From Bacteroidota bacterium (GTDB lineage Bacteria; Bacteroidota; Ignavibacteria; UBA10030; UBA8401), in NCBI GenBank assembly GCA_023229405.1, contig JALNZH010000216.1, forward strand, positions 1 to 6,650: a DNA stretch of 6,650 bases. The letters run 5' to 3'. The stretch's first letter is position 1. The number at the start of each line of letters is the position of its first letter. This document shows, piece by piece, positions 6,019-6,650 of the stretch. Under the pieces are notes generated by a model that was not told where the DNA came from, made no database searches, and was given only the letters and a program-made list of their open reading frames with translations. The position numbers and the translations under genes are program-made.

Positions 6019-6650
6019 ATGGAAAAAAGCATCAAAATATTTTATCGTCATTCGCTCGTCCTGATTCTTTTGCTGCCGGTAGCCCTTCTCCCTCAAGAAC
6101 AATTAGAAACGAAATATTACTTCTACCGTCCTGAGAACAGGATGTTTGGCTCGGAATCCCAGGTTCACCCGGTGAATGTTTTTTTGAACGGCGGATACGA
6201 CATGCTGCGTAACGGCGGGCACAATAGGAATATTTTTACTTGGGATTATAAGGGGGATGGGGCGCATGTTTGGAGAAATATTAAGAGTCCCATTGGTAAT
6301 ATACGTGCATTCGGATGGAAGGAATTTGTACATCAGGAAATATTCAATTTTACAATCGGAGTAAAGCATGCAGAATTTCTGCCGAACATCGCCGGTCATA
6401 CGATCGGTAATGGTATGCAGTATGCTAAACTCGCCGAGTATTTCGAGTATAACAATATTCCCCTTCCGTACCTTTGGTCTGGTGTAACGACGACTGCATA
6501 TCAGGTAATGAATGAAATTGTTGAAGCGGATCAGTACCGAGGGATCAATGTGGACCTCGTTGCGGATATTTATATATTCAATATCGCTGGTATTGCCATC
6601 TTCAGCACGGAGTGGGGGAAAACTTTTTTTTCAGAAACGCTTCCGATATA
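6019..6650 (+). CDS. Putative exported protein of unknown function, 3'-truncated by window edge
   Basis: The frame opened by the ATG at 6019 stays open to the end of the window, giving at least 210 residues with no stop. The N-terminus MEKSIKIFYRHS, then the hydrophobic stretch LVLILLLPVALL (13-24) and PQEQ, looks like a Sec signal peptide with cleavage near 25-28; there is no lipobox cysteine. The mature part is rich in aromatic residues and glycine, including a segment at 94-132 and NEIVEADQYRGINVDLVAD (165-183), followed by the hydrophobic segment IYIFNIAGIAIF (184-195). The alternation suggests an envelope or outer-membrane protein, but I do not recognise the family. No Shine-Dalgarno is evident, as for the mutase. 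It is transcribed divergently from the mutase. The long opposite-strand frame over 6103-6399 is a shadow of this gene. Confidence 0.75.
   Translation, partial: MEKSIKIFYRHSLVLILLLPVALLPQEQLETKYYFYRPENRMFGSESQVHPVNVFLNGGYDMLRNGGHNRNIFTWDYKGDGAHVWRNIKSPIGNIRAFGWKEFVHQEIFNFTIGVKHAEFLPNIAGHTIGNGMQYAKLAEYFEYNNIPLPYLWSGVTTTAYQVMNEIVEADQYRGINVDLVADIYIFNIAGIAIFSTEWGKTFFSETLPI

Noticed and set aside
6103..6399. Minus-strand 98-codon frame near the right edge
   Set aside because: It lies opposite a plus-strand frame that has a signal peptide and stays open for 632 bases; the plus frame is the better gene.
1..6650. CRISPR array, tRNA, rRNA or a multi-gene defence system
   Set aside because: No regularly spaced direct repeats, no tRNA cloverleaf or rRNA stretch was recognised, and the genes are a sensor kinase, an IS, sugar metabolism and one unknown exported protein.

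Overview
The window looks like a bacterial chromosome segment with moderate GC. The lineage is probably Bacteroidota/Ignavibacteriota (FCB group). This rests on the Y_Y_Y-type hybrid sensor kinase, which is common there, and on weak or absent Shine-Dalgarno sequences before several genes. It is an inference from style, not a firm assignment.

Layout. Positions 2-1996 (+) hold the 3' part of a hybrid histidine kinase: the end of a Y_Y_Y sensor domain, one membrane segment, PAS, HisKA/HATPase and a receiver. Its reading frame is open to the left edge, so the gene starts outside. Positions 1997-2528 have no confident gene. They hold a fold-prone stretch with a 46-codon ORF (2318-2458) and the right end of an insertion sequence. 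A single-gene IS200/IS605-family element follows, with its Y1/HUH transposase on the minus strand (2529-2969) and subterminal TAAA-loop hairpins on both sides. Two minus-strand genes of sugar-phosphate metabolism come next, in transcription order a phosphohexomutase (5920-4520) and a GalT-like HIT-superfamily protein (4401-3076), separated by 118 bp that carry a strong orphan hairpin. At the right edge a divergent plus-strand gene (6019 to beyond 6650) encodes a putative exported protein of unknown function.

How the parts relate. The mutase can interconvert hexose-6-phosphates and hexose-1-phosphates, and GalT-like enzymes act on hexose-1-phosphates or nucleotide sugars, so a shared role in sugar-nucleotide or storage-glucan metabolism is plausible. 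The kinase and the IS are probably unrelated neighbours.

The most noteworthy signal is a set of four hairpins that all have the loop TAAA when read on the plus strand. Three belong to the IS. The fourth lies alone about 1.5 kb away between the two sugar genes. It matches the IS right-end hairpin in length and loop, and every difference between them preserves pairing. This looks like a REP-like or IS-derived palindrome related to the resident transposase. I see no CRISPR array, tRNA, rRNA, phage module or clear new multi-gene defence system.
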